Made by a program: the position numbers and the translations under genes. The notes under the pieces were generated by a model. The model was not told where the DNA came from and did no database searches. It saw only the letters and a list, made by a program, of their open reading frames with translations. From Lysobacteraceae bacterium (lineage in GTDB: Bacteria; Pseudomonadota; Gammaproteobacteria; Xanthomonadales; Rhodanobacteraceae): DNA of 52,910 nt. Within the stretch, counting starts at the first letter, position 1; each line of letters starts with the position of its first letter. The DNA is taken from NCBI GenBank assembly GCA_018969845.1, contig JAGWXP010000002.1, positions 1-52,910 of the forward strand. Direction: 5' to 3'. Positions 16,141 to 24,516 of this stretch are shown here, one piece after another.

Positions 16141-17976
16141 TCACTGCGGCGCAGCGCTGGTCTGCAGGCCGCCGGCGACGGGGTGCGCTGCCCCGTTGTC
16201 GAACTGCGCCCAGGTGAGCAGGCGTTGCACGCGGCCGAGCCGATCTTCGGCGAGTTGACCGGTCGCGCCCGGCAGGTAGCTGTCCGGATGCTGCGCCAGC
16301 CAGTCCATGTACGGCAGCAGCCGGTACGCATCCATTCCCATCGCGAACAGACGGCCGCCGGCGCCGCGCGCGCTGTCGAGTGCGCGCACGATGTCGTCGT
16401 GCCTGGGCAGACCGAGTGTCGCATCGAACAGCCAGGGCGCGTCGCAGAATTGCACGCCGTCCAGATCGCGATCCAGGCCCGGGTTGTAATTGCCAGCATA
16501 GATGTGCGATGTCGCGAACACCGGCAGGTTCGCATAACCGGCTAGCTTGAGCTGCGGCAGCAGCAGACGTGCCTGTTGCGGGCGCATGCTGATGAAGATG
16601 CCGGTGTCCATCGGCGCGGCGGGCGTAGTCGTTGCGGCCGGCGCTGCGCCGGGCAGGGCGGGTGCAGAAGCCGAGGTCGGCACGCTCGCCAGCGTTTGCC
16701 GGATCATGGTCGAATAATTCACTTCGCCGTCCGTGACGCGTGCCTCGCCCAGGATCTGACCGTTACGGCTCTCGAATTGTGCGCGAAATGCCAGCGCGGC
16801 GCGTTCGGCCCAGTCCTCCGTGGCGGTGATCACGACCGCATGCGTGATGCCTTGTTGGAGCATGCGTTCCGCGGCCTGTGCGGCTTCGACGTCCGGGCTC
16901 AAGCCGAAGGCGGCGCTGCCCGGCGGCGGCGTCTGCGCGCCGTCGGGCTGGTTGAGCGCGAGCACCGGCACCGGGAGATTGCCTTGCGCGAACACGGCCG
17001 ATACGGCGTCACGGGCGAGCGGGCCGACGATACGGTCCGCTCCGTCGGCGACGGCTTTGCGGTAGGCGGCGACCGCGTCCGCGGGCGTGCTGCCGGTATC
17101 GTAAACCGTGATGGGCGCGCGTTGTCCCGTGTCGTCGGCAAAATAGGCGGCAAAGAATCCGTCGCGCACCGGTTGCGCCACGGCCATGAGCGGCCCGCTT
17201 TCGGGCAGCAACAAGGCGATGCGTCGGGCCGGTGCGTAACCCTCGCGCTGTGGCGGTTGCGCGCCTTGCGGGATCAGCGTACCGACTGGCTGGTTCGGAT
17301 GCAGAACGACGACCGGCAAAGCGCCGCCATTGGCATGCAGTGCCTGATCGATCCAGGGCCGCAACGGATCGCCCGGCTGCAGGGCGGCGGCTTCGTTGCG
17401 CAGTGCCTCCGGGTTCATGGATTTGAGCGTGGCGACGATCTGCACCTCGTTCTGCGCGCGGTCGTTGCCGCCTAGCAGGCGGTCGAGATCGGCGCGCGTA
17501 CGCGCGCTGTCGAGCGCGTCGCCTTGTGCGGCTTGCGCGCGGGCGCGCAGTTCGAGCGCGCGCATGCGCAAGGGCGCGGCCAGACCGGCATCGGCAAAAT
17601 GCAGCCTCGTCAGTGCGCCGGCTGCGTCGTGCCGGGACAGCGCGACTTCCGCTGCGAGCAGGTCGTAGCGGACGGGTTCGTCGCCCTGCAGGCCGCGGCG
17701 GCGGATATCCGGCAGCATACGCGCGACCGCGTCGATTTCGCCGTTCTGCAGATACGCTTCCGCGGCACGCAGGCGATAGAAGGCGCCGTCGCGCGGGTGG
17801 GCGTCGGCCAGTGCCAGGAAATCGCGTGCGGCCGCGTCGAAATTTCCCTGACGGTAGGCGTGGTCGGCGGCGACGGCATCGGGCGCCTCCGGCCGCGGCG
17901 CGCCGACCTGCGCGCAGCCGGCCATGAGGACCGCTGCGCAGCAGAACAAGACAGGCAACCCGCGTCGCACGATCAT
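16141..17976 (-). CDS. lpoA: Penicillin-binding protein activator LpoA
   Basis: An outer-membrane lipoprotein that reaches through the periplasm to activate the peptidoglycan synthase PBP1A. The 611-residue product begins MIVRRGLPVLFCCAAVLMAGC, a lipoprotein signal with lipobox. A helical TPR-like N-domain (AYRQGNFDAAARDFLALAD) covers about residues 30-230. A periplasmic-binding-protein type I C-domain (ALLLPESGPLMAVAQPVRDG) runs from about 260 onward. The ORF-track start at 18084 (TTG) is upstream of the signal peptide, so I use the ATG at 17976. An Ala/Pro-rich linker near residue 440 looks like a flexible insert. Divergent from rsmI. Confidence 0.93.
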   Translation of the reverse strand: MIVRRGLPVLFCCAAVLMAGCAQVGAPRPEAPDAVAADHAYRQGNFDAAARDFLALADAHPRDGAFYRLRAAEAYLQNGEIDAVARMLPDIRRRGLQGDEPVRYDLLAAEVALSRHDAAGALTRLHFADAGLAAPLRMRALELRARAQAAQGDALDSARTRADLDRLLGGNDRAQNEVQIVATLKSMNPEALRNEAAALQPGDPLRPWIDQALHANGGALPVVVLHPNQPVGTLIPQGAQPPQREGYAPARRIALLLPESGPLMAVAQPVRDGFFAAYFADDTGQRAPITVYDTGSTPADAVAAYRKAVADGADRIVGPLARDAVSAVFAQGNLPVPVLALNQPDGAQTPPPGSAAFGLSPDVEAAQAAERMLQQGITHAVVITATEDWAERAALAFRAQFESRNGQILGEARVTDGEVNYSTMIRQTLASVPTSASAPALPGAAPAATTTPAAPMDTGIFISMRPQQARLLLPQLKLAGYANLPVFATSHIYAGNYNPGLDRDLDGVQFCDAPWLFDATLGLPRHDDIVRALDSARGAGGRLFAMGMDAYRLLPYMDWLAQHPDSYLPGATGQLAEDRLGRVQRLLTWAQFDNGAAHPVAGGLQTSAAPQ

Positions 17977-18012
17977 GGCCGCATTCCTGGCGTCATTGCT
18001 CGCATGATACTG

Positions 18013-18026
18013 GATTGCGCGCAATC
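18013..18026. promoter_or_regulatory. 14-bp perfect palindrome between lpoA and rsmI
   Basis: GATTGCGCGCAATC is identical to its reverse complement and lies in the 92-bp divergent region between lpoA and rsmI. It could be an operator serving both genes, but no regulator is identified. Confidence 0.4.
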
Positions 18027-18068
18027 GGCGGCAGTTGGAATAAGCTTCGCCCGGCGAGGAAGATGACA

Positions 18069-18908
18069 ATGAATGCGCCGGCAAACGGAAAACTCTGGAT
18101 CGTGGCCACGCCGATCGGCAATCTGTCCGATCTGTCGCCGCGCGCGCAACAGACGTTGCGCGATGCGGATCTGATCGCCGCCGAGGATACGCGCCACAGT
18201 GCGGCGCTGCTTGCCCAATTCGGCATTGCCACGCGCACGCTGGCGCTGCACGAACACAACGAGCGCGAAAAGACCGACGAACTCGTGCGGCGCCTGCGCG
18301 AGGGCGCGCAGATCGCGCTGATCAGCGATGCCGGCACACCGCTGGTCAGCGATCCGGGTTTCCGTCTCGTACGTGCGGCGCGCGCGGCAGGCGTCGTGGT
18401 AAGTCCCGTGCCCGGTCCCTGCGCGGCGATTGCGGCGCTGTCGGCGGCGGGATTGGCGAGCGACCGCTTCGTGTTCGAGGGATTCCTGCCGGCCAAATCG
18501 GCGGCGCGGCGCGCGCATCTGCAAACATTCTCGAACGAGACGCGCACGCTGATTTTCTACGAATCCAGCCATCGCATCGCCGAGTGCCTGCACGATTGCG
18601 CCCGTGTCTTGGGCGCTGATCGCCGCGCCGTGCTGGCGCGCGAGCTGACCAAGATTTACGAGACGATTCTCGACGGCACGCTCGCGGATTTATCCACGCG
18701 CGTGAGCGCCGACGCCGATCAACGGCGCGGCGAATTCGTGCTGCTGGTGGCCGGTGCCGATGCCGAATCCAAAGCGGCAAAACTCGCCGAAGGGCGGCGC
18801 GTATTCGAGATCCTGCGCCGTGAGCTGCCGCCCAGCCGCGCGGCAAAGATCGCGGCGGAGATCAGCGGTGCGCCGCGCAAGACATTGTACGACGGGGTAG
18901 AATCGTAG
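18069..18908 (+). CDS. rsmI: 16S rRNA 2'-O-ribose C1402 methyltransferase RsmI
   Basis: A tetrapyrrole-methylase-fold enzyme that 2'-O-methylates C1402 of 16S rRNA at the decoding centre. The 279-residue product has LWIVATPIGNLSDLSPRAQQ and AEDTRHSAALL near the N-terminus. ALISDAGTPLVSDPGFRLV, VSPVPGPCAAIAALS and YESSHRIAECL follow. GAGGA lies eight bases before the ATG at 18069 but only two before the ATG at 18063, so I chose 18069. Divergent to lpoA, the E. coli yraL-yraM arrangement. The stop sits inside the rnpB promoter. Confidence 0.95.
   Translation: MNAPANGKLWIVATPIGNLSDLSPRAQQTLRDADLIAAEDTRHSAALLAQFGIATRTLALHEHNEREKTDELVRRLREGAQIALISDAGTPLVSDPGFRLVRAARAAGVVVSPVPGPCAAIAALSAAGLASDRFVFEGFLPAKSAARRAHLQTFSNETRTLIFYESSHRIAECLHDCARVLGADRRAVLARELTKIYETILDGTLADLSTRVSADADQRRGEFVLLVAGADAESKAAKLAEGRRVFEILRRELPPSRAAKIAAEISGAPRKTLYDGVES
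18898..18903 (+). promoter_or_regulatory. Candidate rnpB promoter (-10 box)
   Basis: TAGAAT lies exactly seven bases before the first base of RNase P RNA (18911), inside the last codons of rsmI. No good -35 hexamer is seen at 16-18 bp, so this rests on the -10 fit and position. Confidence 0.5.
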
Positions 18909-18910
18909 AC

Positions 18911-19270
18911 GGAGTCGGCCAGACAGCCGCGTCATCCGCGAGGATGCCGAGGAAAGTCCGGGCTCCACAGGGCAGGGTGCCAGGTAACGCCTGGGCGGCG
19001 CGAGCCGACGGAAAGTGCAACAGAAAGATACCGCCGATGGCCGGGCATTTTTCGGAATGTCGGGATCAGGCAAGGGTGAAATGGTGCGGTAAGAGCGCAC
19101 CGCGAGTCCGGCAACGGACCGGCACGGCAAACCCCACCCGGAGCAAGACCGAATAGGGGAGCAATGGCGCGGCCCGCGTCGCTCCCGGGTTGGTTGCTAG
19201 AACGCCGCGGCGACGCGACGTCCAGAGGAATGGCTGTCCACGACAGAACCCGGCTTACCGGCCGACTCCA
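18911..19270 (+). ncRNA. rnpB: RNase P RNA component (bacterial type A)
   Basis: The catalytic RNA of RNase P, which matures tRNA 5' ends with the protein RnpA. The 5' end GGAGTCGGCC pairs with the 3' end GGCCGACTCC to close helix P1. Conserved blocks are present in order: GAGGAAAGTCCGGGCTCC (P4 strand), CAGGTAACGCCTGG, GGTAAGAGCGCACCG and AGACCGAATAGG. They are followed by GGCTGTCCACGACAGAACC and GGCTTACCGGCC. The length of about 360 nt fits type A. It starts two bases after the rsmI stop. I saw no strong terminator in the AT-rich run just downstream. Confidence 0.96.
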
Positions 19271-19488
19271 CTTTTCCATTTATTTATTTATGTATAAATA
19301 TACAATGCGTACACGGCGCATTCGCTTGGTCCGGTTTTGTTGCATAGCAACATAAATTATCACCGGGTGTTGCCAAGACCGGCTTCGAAAAGTCGAATGA
19401 ATTCAATCGGCTTTTTTTGATTTCTGAGAAGTCACTCGAAATTCTGCAAAACCTGCGCTTTCCCCTTGATCCGCAAGCAAATTTTTCC
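19271..19488 (+). other. rnpB-mraZ intergenic region with nested dyads
   Basis: An AT-rich 283-bp gap (to the mraZ ATG) without a credible gene. A nested stem lies at 19325-19377: CTTGG pairs with CCAAG, CCGG with CCGG, and an inner hairpin is GTTGC-ATA-GCAAC (19339-19351). Further on, a small TTCGA-AAAG-TCGAA hairpin comes before a run of seven T's. It may contain the rnpB terminator and regulatory sites for the division cluster. Neither is proven. Confidence 0.45.
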
Positions 19489-19517
19489 TTGACAGACCTG
19501 CTTGCCCGGACTACTGT
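19489..19517 (+). promoter_or_regulatory. mra promoter (sigma-70 type)
   Basis: TTGACA at 19489-19494, a 17-bp spacer, then TACTGT at 19512-19517. The -35 is perfect, and the expected start point (about 19524) falls at the first MraZ repeat. It is the likely main promoter of the division and wall cluster. Confidence 0.8.
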
Positions 19518-19526
19518 TCGCCCTGT

Positions 19527-19551
19527 GTGGGATTTCGTGGGTTTTGGTGGG
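19527..19551 (+). promoter_or_regulatory. MraZ box: three GTGGG repeats at 10-bp spacing
   Basis: GTGGG occurs at 19527, 19537 and 19547, exactly 10 bp apart and ending two bases before the mraZ ATG. MraZ is known to bind such direct repeats upstream of its own gene. The repeats overlap the predicted transcript start and the ribosome-binding region, so autoregulation is expected. Confidence 0.88.
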
Positions 19552-19553
19552 AA

Positions 19554-20000
19554 ATGTTCCAGGGTGAAACCGCTATCACGCTCGACGACAAGGGCCGCCT
19601 GGCCCTGCCGACCGCCTATCGCGAGGCGGTAATGCGCGCCTGCGCGAACCGTTTGGTGTTCACCTACAACCCGTTCGAGCCGGGTTGTCTGTGGTTGTTC
19701 CCGCATCCGGAATGGGAGGCGGTGCGCGATCAAGTCAATGCGCTGTCGAGCGTCAAGCGCGTGCATCGCGACTTGCAGCTCAAGCTGATCGGCGCGGCGG
19801 CGACAGTGGAACTGGACGGCAATGCGCGCGTGCTGGTGCCGGCGAGTCAGCGCAACGCGGCGGGAATCGAGAAGAAGGCGGTGCTGCTCGGCATGAACAC
19901 AAAATTCGAGTTGTGGAGCGAGCAGGCGCATCTGAACAAGATTCGCCAGAGCATCGGCGAGCACGAGTTGTCGGACGAGATGCTGGATCTGAAGTTGTGA
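19554..20000 (+). CDS. mraZ: Transcriptional regulator MraZ
   Basis: An AbrB-like DNA-binding protein that autoregulates the dcw cluster. The 148-residue product has two SpoVT/AbrB half-motifs: [19 protein letters not shown] near the N-terminus, and [20 protein letters not shown] at about residues 85-105. The pattern DxKGRxxxP is standard. I take the ATG at 19554, which gives the canonical MFQG start. The track start at 19527 would include the operator repeats. It is the first gene of the cluster. Confidence 0.96.
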   Translation: MFQGETAITLDDKGRLALPTAYREAVMRACANRLVFTYNPFEPGCLWLFPHPEWEAVRDQVNALSSVKRVHRDLQLKLIGAAATVELDGNARVLVPASQRNAAGIEKKAVLLGMNTKFELWSEQAHLNKIRQSIGEHELSDEMLDLKL

Positions 20001-20029
20001 CTGCGTGCCGCGCCGTCAGGACGATGCCC

Positions 20030-20950
20030 ATGCCCGATAACGCGCACGCCGCGGTGATGCTGGACGAGACGCTGGAAGGACTGCGTGTGCGCGCCGACGG
20101 CGTTTATCTGGACGGCACCTTCGGCCGCGGCGGGCATGCGCAGGGGGTGCTGGAACGGCTGGGTGCGCATGGTCGCTTGCTGCTGATGGATCGCGATCCG
20201 GAGGCGGTGGCGGCGGCGCGGCGCAACTTCGCAAGCGATGCGCGCGTAGCGATTCGCCATGGCAATTTCGCGGAAATTGCAGATTGGGATGCGACGCTGG
20301 CCGGACTCGATGGCGTGTTGCTGGATCTGGGCGTGTCCTCGCCGCAACTGGATGACGCGGCGCGCGGTTTCAGCTTTCGCGTCGATGCGCCGTTGGACAT
20401 GCGCATGGATCCGACGCACGGGATGAGTGCGGCGGAATTTCTGGCGCGTGCGGACGAGCGGGAGATTGCGGACGTGTTGTGGAACTATGGCGAGGAACGC
20501 ATGAGTCGTCGGATTGCACGCGCGATCGTCGCGCAGCGGCGCAGCGCACCCATCGCGCGCACCGGCGAGCTGGCGGATCTGATCGCCGGCATCGTCGGCC
20601 GGCCGCCGTCGGGCAAGCATCCGGCGACACGCAGTTTTCAGGCGTTGCGCATCGCGGTGAACGGCGAGATGGATGCGCTCGAAAAGGGCTTGCGCGGCGC
20701 AGTGGCGCGCCTGCGCGCGGGCGGACGCCTGTGCGTGATCAGCTTCCATTCGCTCGAAGATCGTGTGGTCAAGCAATTCCTGCGCGACCAATCGCAAGCA
20801 CCGGCTGCGCGCCGCGGCTTGCCGCCCGTCCAAGCCGCTGCGCTGTCACTGCGCCTGATCGGTCATGCGCAGATGCCGGGCGAAGCCGAGCTCGCGCGCA
20901 ATCCGCGTGCGCGCAGCGCGGTGCTGCGCGTGGCGGAGAAACTTGCATGA
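20030..20950 (+). CDS. rsmH: 16S rRNA m4C1402 methyltransferase RsmH (MraW)
   Basis: N4-methylates C1402 of 16S rRNA, the same nucleotide that RsmI modifies on the ribose. The 306-residue protein has [13 protein letters not shown], then the SAM site [25 protein letters not shown] and [20 protein letters not shown]. Also present are [18 protein letters not shown] and [19 protein letters not shown] lies eight bases before the ATG at 20030, preferred over the ATG at 20024. Its stop overlaps the ftsL ATG. Both C1402 methylase genes thus flank rnpB and mraZ. Confidence 0.95.
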   Translation: MPDNAHAAVMLDETLEGLRVRADGVYLDGTFGRGGHAQGVLERLGAHGRLLLMDRDPEAVAAARRNFASDARVAIRHGNFAEIADWDATLAGLDGVLLDLGVSSPQLDDAARGFSFRVDAPLDMRMDPTHGMSAAEFLARADEREIADVLWNYGEERMSRRIARAIVAQRRSAPIARTGELADLIAGIVGRPPSGKHPATRSFQALRIAVNGEMDALEKGLRGAVARLRAGGRLCVISFHSLEDRVVKQFLRDQSQAPAARRGLPPVQAAALSLRLIGHAQMPGEAELARNPRARSAVLRVAEKLA

Positions 20951-21219
20951 AAGTCATCGGCGCGATCATTGTTCTCATGCTGCTGGCGGCGGTGCTGGTC
21001 AGTGCCATCGGCGTGGTCTACGCGCGCCAGGAAAATCGTCTGCTGTTCGGCGAACTCACGCGCCTGACCCACGAGCAGGACGATCTCAACACCGAGTTCG
21101 GCCGTCTCGAACTCGAGCAGGCGACCTGGGCCGAGCCCAATCGCATCGAGCAGATTGCGCGCGGTCAGCTCGGCATGGTCAATCCCGGCGCAGCCGACAC
21201 GGTGGTGGTCAAGCCATGA
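20947..21219 (+). CDS. ftsL: Cell division protein FtsL
   Basis: A 90-residue bitopic membrane protein of the FtsQLB divisome complex that helps activate FtsWI. A short cytoplasmic start and transmembrane helix ([24 protein letters not shown] in parts) cover residues 2-25. A coiled-coil stretch ([20 protein letters not shown]) and the family-typical end [16 protein letters not shown] follow. Identified mainly by size, topology and position between rsmH and ftsI. The start overlaps the rsmH stop; the longer track ORF is an artefact. Confidence 0.92.
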   Translation: MKVIGAIIVLMLLAAVLVSAIGVVYARQENRLLFGELTRLTHEQDDLNTEFGRLELEQATWAEPNRIEQIARGQLGMVNPGAADTVVVKP

Positions 21220-21235
21220 GCGCGCAGAGGCCGTC

Positions 21236-23053
21236 ATGCTGCTGACTTCGCATCCGGCGCCGCCGCGCACGCGCAGCGACGGCGCGCGGGTCAAGCCGCG
21301 TACGCCGCCGGTCAATACGCGCGGGCGGTTGTACGTCGTGTTCATGATCCTGGCGCTCGCATCCACGGCGCTGATCGTGCGCGCGATCGACCTGCAGGTC
21401 GTGCGCAAGAATTTCTATCAGCAGCAGGGCGACGCGCGCTTTCTGCGCGAGGTGCCGATTCCGGTATCGCGCGGCACGATCTTCGACCGGAACGGCGAAC
21501 CGTTGGCGGTGTCGACGCCGGTGGAATCGGTATGGGCGGATCCGGGTACGGTGCTGGACCAGCCCGAGCGCATTCCGGAACTGGCCAAGGCGCTTGGCGT
21601 CGACGCGGCCGCGCTCAAGCAGAAACTCGAGCAGCACCAGGATCGGGAATTCCTGTATTTGAAACGCCAGCTCAATCCCGATGACGCGCAGGCGATCCTG
21701 GCGCTCGGCATCGCCGGCGTATCCAGCCAGCGCGAGTACAAGCGTTTTTATCCCGGCGGCGAAGTCACCGCGCACGTGCTCGGCGTGACCAATGTCGACG
21801 ACCGCGGCCAGGAAGGACTCGAACTGTCCTTCGACGACTGGCTCGCCGGCAAGCCCGGCGCCAAGCGCGTGATCCGCGACAACAAGGGCCACACCGTCGA
21901 AGACGTGGAACTGGTGCGCGAACCCAGACCCGGGCGCGACCTGACCTTGTCCATCGACCGCCGCATCCAATATCTGGCCTATCGCGATCTGAAGGCCGCG
22001 ATCATCGATCACCACGCCAAGTCCGGTTCGATGGTGGTGCTGGATGCGACCAGCGGCGAAATCCTGGCGATGGTGAACCAGCCCTCGTACAACCCGAACG
22101 CGCCGGCGGCCGATCCCGCCTACCGCCGCAACCGCGCAGTGACCGATGTGGTCGAACCGGGCTCGACGATGAAGCCGTTCACCATCGCCACCGCCTTGCA
22201 GAGCGGCAAGTGGACGCCGGAAACGCCGATTGACACCAACCCGGGCACCTTCCTGCTGGCCGGCCACCTGATCCGCGACGTCGCCAATCACGGCCTGCTC
22301 ACCGTGACTGGCGTGCTCACGCACTCGAGCAACGTCGGCGCGGCCAAGATCGCACTGACCCTGCCGAACGAGGACATGTACGACATGGATCATCGTTTCG
22401 GCTTCGGCGAATCCACGGGCAGCGGGTTCCCCGGCGAATCGCCGGGGTTGCTGCCGGCCGCACGCACCTGGGGCGTGCTCGAGAAGGCCACCATCGCCTA
22501 CGGCTATGGCCTGAACGTGACCACGCTGCAGTTGGCCCAGGCCTATGCCGCCCTCGCCGACGGCGGACGCCTGCGCCAGCCCACCTTCGTCAAGGGGGTG
22601 CTCAATCCGGCGGTGGCGGTGATCGATCCGCAACTCGCGCACACCATCGTGAAGATGCTCGAAACCGTGGTCGCACCCGGCGGCACGGCACTGCGCGCGG
22701 CGGTACCGAACTACCTCGTCGCCGGCAAGACCGGCACCTCGCGCCAGGCCGTGGCCGGCGGTTATGAAAGCAAGTACATCTCGCTGTTCGCGGGCATCGT
22801 GCCGGCAAGCAATCCGCGCCTGGTCGCGGTCGTGGTGATCCACGATCCGCAGGGTGGCTACTTCGGCGGCACGGTTTCGGCGCCGGTGTTCAGCCAGGTG
22901 ATGACCGGCGCGTTGCGTCTGCTCGACGTGCCGCCAGACAACGTGCAGCACTGGTACGCGGGTGGGCCGGATACCGGCGCGCCGATCCAGCCCGGCAGCA
23001 AGGCGCCGGATTACGCGCCGGGCGACACCAGCTACGAGGAGGCGGTGCCGTGA
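21236..23053 (+). CDS. ftsI: Septal peptidoglycan transpeptidase PBP3 (FtsI)
   Basis: The class B penicillin-binding protein that crosslinks septal peptidoglycan with FtsW. The 605-residue product has a cytoplasmic tail, a single transmembrane helix (LYVVFMILALASTALIV, about residues 32-50) and the PBP dimerisation domain. The transpeptidase domain carries STMK (active Ser about 310), SSN (in THSSNVGAAK) and KTG (about 498-500). The ATG at 21236 has AGAGG upstream; the track start at 21155 lies inside ftsL. The stop overlaps the murE GTG. Confidence 0.96.
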   Translation: MLLTSHPAPPRTRSDGARVKPRTPPVNTRGRLYVVFMILALASTALIVRAIDLQVVRKNFYQQQGDARFLREVPIPVSRGTIFDRNGEPLAVSTPVESVWADPGTVLDQPERIPELAKALGVDAAALKQKLEQHQDREFLYLKRQLNPDDAQAILALGIAGVSSQREYKRFYPGGEVTAHVLGVTNVDDRGQEGLELSFDDWLAGKPGAKRVIRDNKGHTVEDVELVREPRPGRDLTLSIDRRIQYLAYRDLKAAIIDHHAKSGSMVVLDATSGEILAMVNQPSYNPNAPAADPAYRRNRAVTDVVEPGSTMKPFTIATALQSGKWTPETPIDTNPGTFLLAGHLIRDVANHGLLTVTGVLTHSSNVGAAKIALTLPNEDMYDMDHRFGFGESTGSGFPGESPGLLPAARTWGVLEKATIAYGYGLNVTTLQLAQAYAALADGGRLRQPTFVKGVLNPAVAVIDPQLAHTIVKMLETVVAPGGTALRAAVPNYLVAGKTGTSRQAVAGGYESKYISLFAGIVPASNPRLVAVVVIHDPQGGYFGGTVSAPVFSQVMTGALRLLDVPPDNVQHWYAGGPDTGAPIQPGSKAPDYAPGDTSYEEAVP

Positions 23054-24516
23054 GCGTCGCGTCCAAATCCCTGCGCGATCTGCTCCAAGGATTCGCTCAG
23101 ACAGGCGACATTCGTGTGTCTGGATTGACGTTGGACTCGCGCCGCGTGCGCGCTGGCGATGCCTTCATCGCGCTCGAGGGCAAGCGCGTGCACGGCATCA
23201 CGTTTGCCCCGGCGGCGCTGGCGCAGGGCGCTTCGGCAGTGATCGCTGAAGGCCCTGCGTCCGCCGTTTCGCTGCCACCGGCTGCGCCGGTAGTCTGGAT
23301 CGACAACCTGCGCGATCGCGTCGGCGAAATCGCCGCGCGCTTTTTCCAGCGGCCATCCGCGGCATTGCACGTGATCGGCGTCACCGGAACGAACGGCAAG
23401 ACCTCGATCGTGCAACTGCTCGCAGCGGCGTTGGAAACGCTCGGCGCGCGCGCTGCGACCATCGGCACGCTCGGCGCGGGCTTGCACGGCGCGCTCGAAG
23501 CGGGCGAACGCACCACGCCGGATGCGGTGAACGTGCACGGTCTGCTCGCGCAATTCCGCGACAGCGGCGCGAGCCACGTTGCGATGGAGGTTTCTTCGCA
23601 CGCGCTCGACCAGGGCCGCGTCAATGCGGTCGATTTCGAGGTCGCGGTGTTCACCAACCTGACCCGCGATCACCTGGATTACCACGGCACGATGCACGCG
23701 TATGGCGCGGCCAAGGCGAAGCTGTTCGCGTGGCCTGGACTGCGCAGCGCCGTGATCAATGCCGACGATGCGTTCGGGCGTGACTTGGCCGCGCGATTGC
23801 CGGAAACGGTGCAGGGCTTGGGTTATGCCATCGACACCGATGCGGAAATCCGCGCGCGCAACGTGCGCACGCATGGCGGTGGCTTGAGTTTCGATCTGGC
23901 CACGCCCTGGGGCGATGGCGAAATCCATAGTCCACTGCTCGGCCGCTTCAACGTATACAACTTGCTCGCGGTCGCCGGTTGTCTGGGTGCGCTCGGCTAT
24001 GGCTTGGCGCAAATCCAGAAAACATTGCCGCACCTGCAACCCGTCGCGGGACGCATGAACCGGCTCGGTGGCGGAGCGCTGCCGTTGATCGTGGTCGATT
24101 ACGCGCATACACCGGACGCGCTGCAGCAGGCATTGACCAGCCTGCGCGCACATTGCACCGGCCGGCTGATCTGCGTGTTCGGCTGCGGTGGCGAGCGCGA
24201 CGTGGGCAAGCGTCCGCAGATGGGCGCGATCGCCGAGCAGCTGGCCGACACAATCGTCGTCACCGATGACAATCCGCGCGGCGAGGATGGCGATGCCATC
24301 GTCGCCCAGATCCTGACCGGGCTGGGCGATCGGCAACGCGCGCGCGTGTTGCGTGATCGCGCCGCCGCCATCGCCTCGGCACTGCGCGAGGCGCGCTCAG
24401 GCGATGTTGTGCTGATCGCCGGCAAGGGCCACGAACCGTATCAGGAAACCGGCGGCGTCAAGCGGCCTTTCGACGACGCGGATGTCGCGCGCCGCATGCT
24501 GGAGGCGCAGGCATGA
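23050..24516 (+). CDS. murE: UDP-MurNAc-tripeptide synthetase MurE (meso-DAP adding)
   Basis: A cytosolic Mur ligase adding the third residue to UDP-MurNAc-L-Ala-D-Glu. The 488-residue protein has the P-loop GVTGTNGKTSIVQLL and MEVSSHALDQGRV. The carbamylated Lys region is AAKAKLF, and the DNPR motif of DNPRGEDGDAIV marks specificity for meso-diaminopimelate rather than lysine. The C-terminus has GKGHEPYQ. The GTG overlaps the ftsI stop and its stop overlaps the murF ATG. Confidence 0.97.
   Translation: MSVASKSLRDLLQGFAQTGDIRVSGLTLDSRRVRAGDAFIALEGKRVHGITFAPAALAQGASAVIAEGPASAVSLPPAAPVVWIDNLRDRVGEIAARFFQRPSAALHVIGVTGTNGKTSIVQLLAAALETLGARAATIGTLGAGLHGALEAGERTTPDAVNVHGLLAQFRDSGASHVAMEVSSHALDQGRVNAVDFEVAVFTNLTRDHLDYHGTMHAYGAAKAKLFAWPGLRSAVINADDAFGRDLAARLPETVQGLGYAIDTDAEIRARNVRTHGGGLSFDLATPWGDGEIHSPLLGRFNVYNLLAVAGCLGALGYGLAQIQKTLPHLQPVAGRMNRLGGGALPLIVVDYAHTPDALQQALTSLRAHCTGRLICVFGCGGERDVGKRPQMGAIAEQLADTIVVTDDNPRGEDGDAIVAQILTGLGDRQRARVLRDRAAAIASALREARSGDVVLIAGKGHEPYQETGGVKRPFDDADVARRMLEAQA

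Noticed and set aside
19271-19553. tRNA or small-protein gene in the rnpB-mraZ gap
   Set aside because: No cloverleaf or conserved TTCRANNC-type T-arm was seen, and the short ORFs have no coding character.
21209-22951. 580-residue minus-strand ORF opposite ftsI
   Set aside because: Antisense shadow of a certain gene, without motifs or a credible start.
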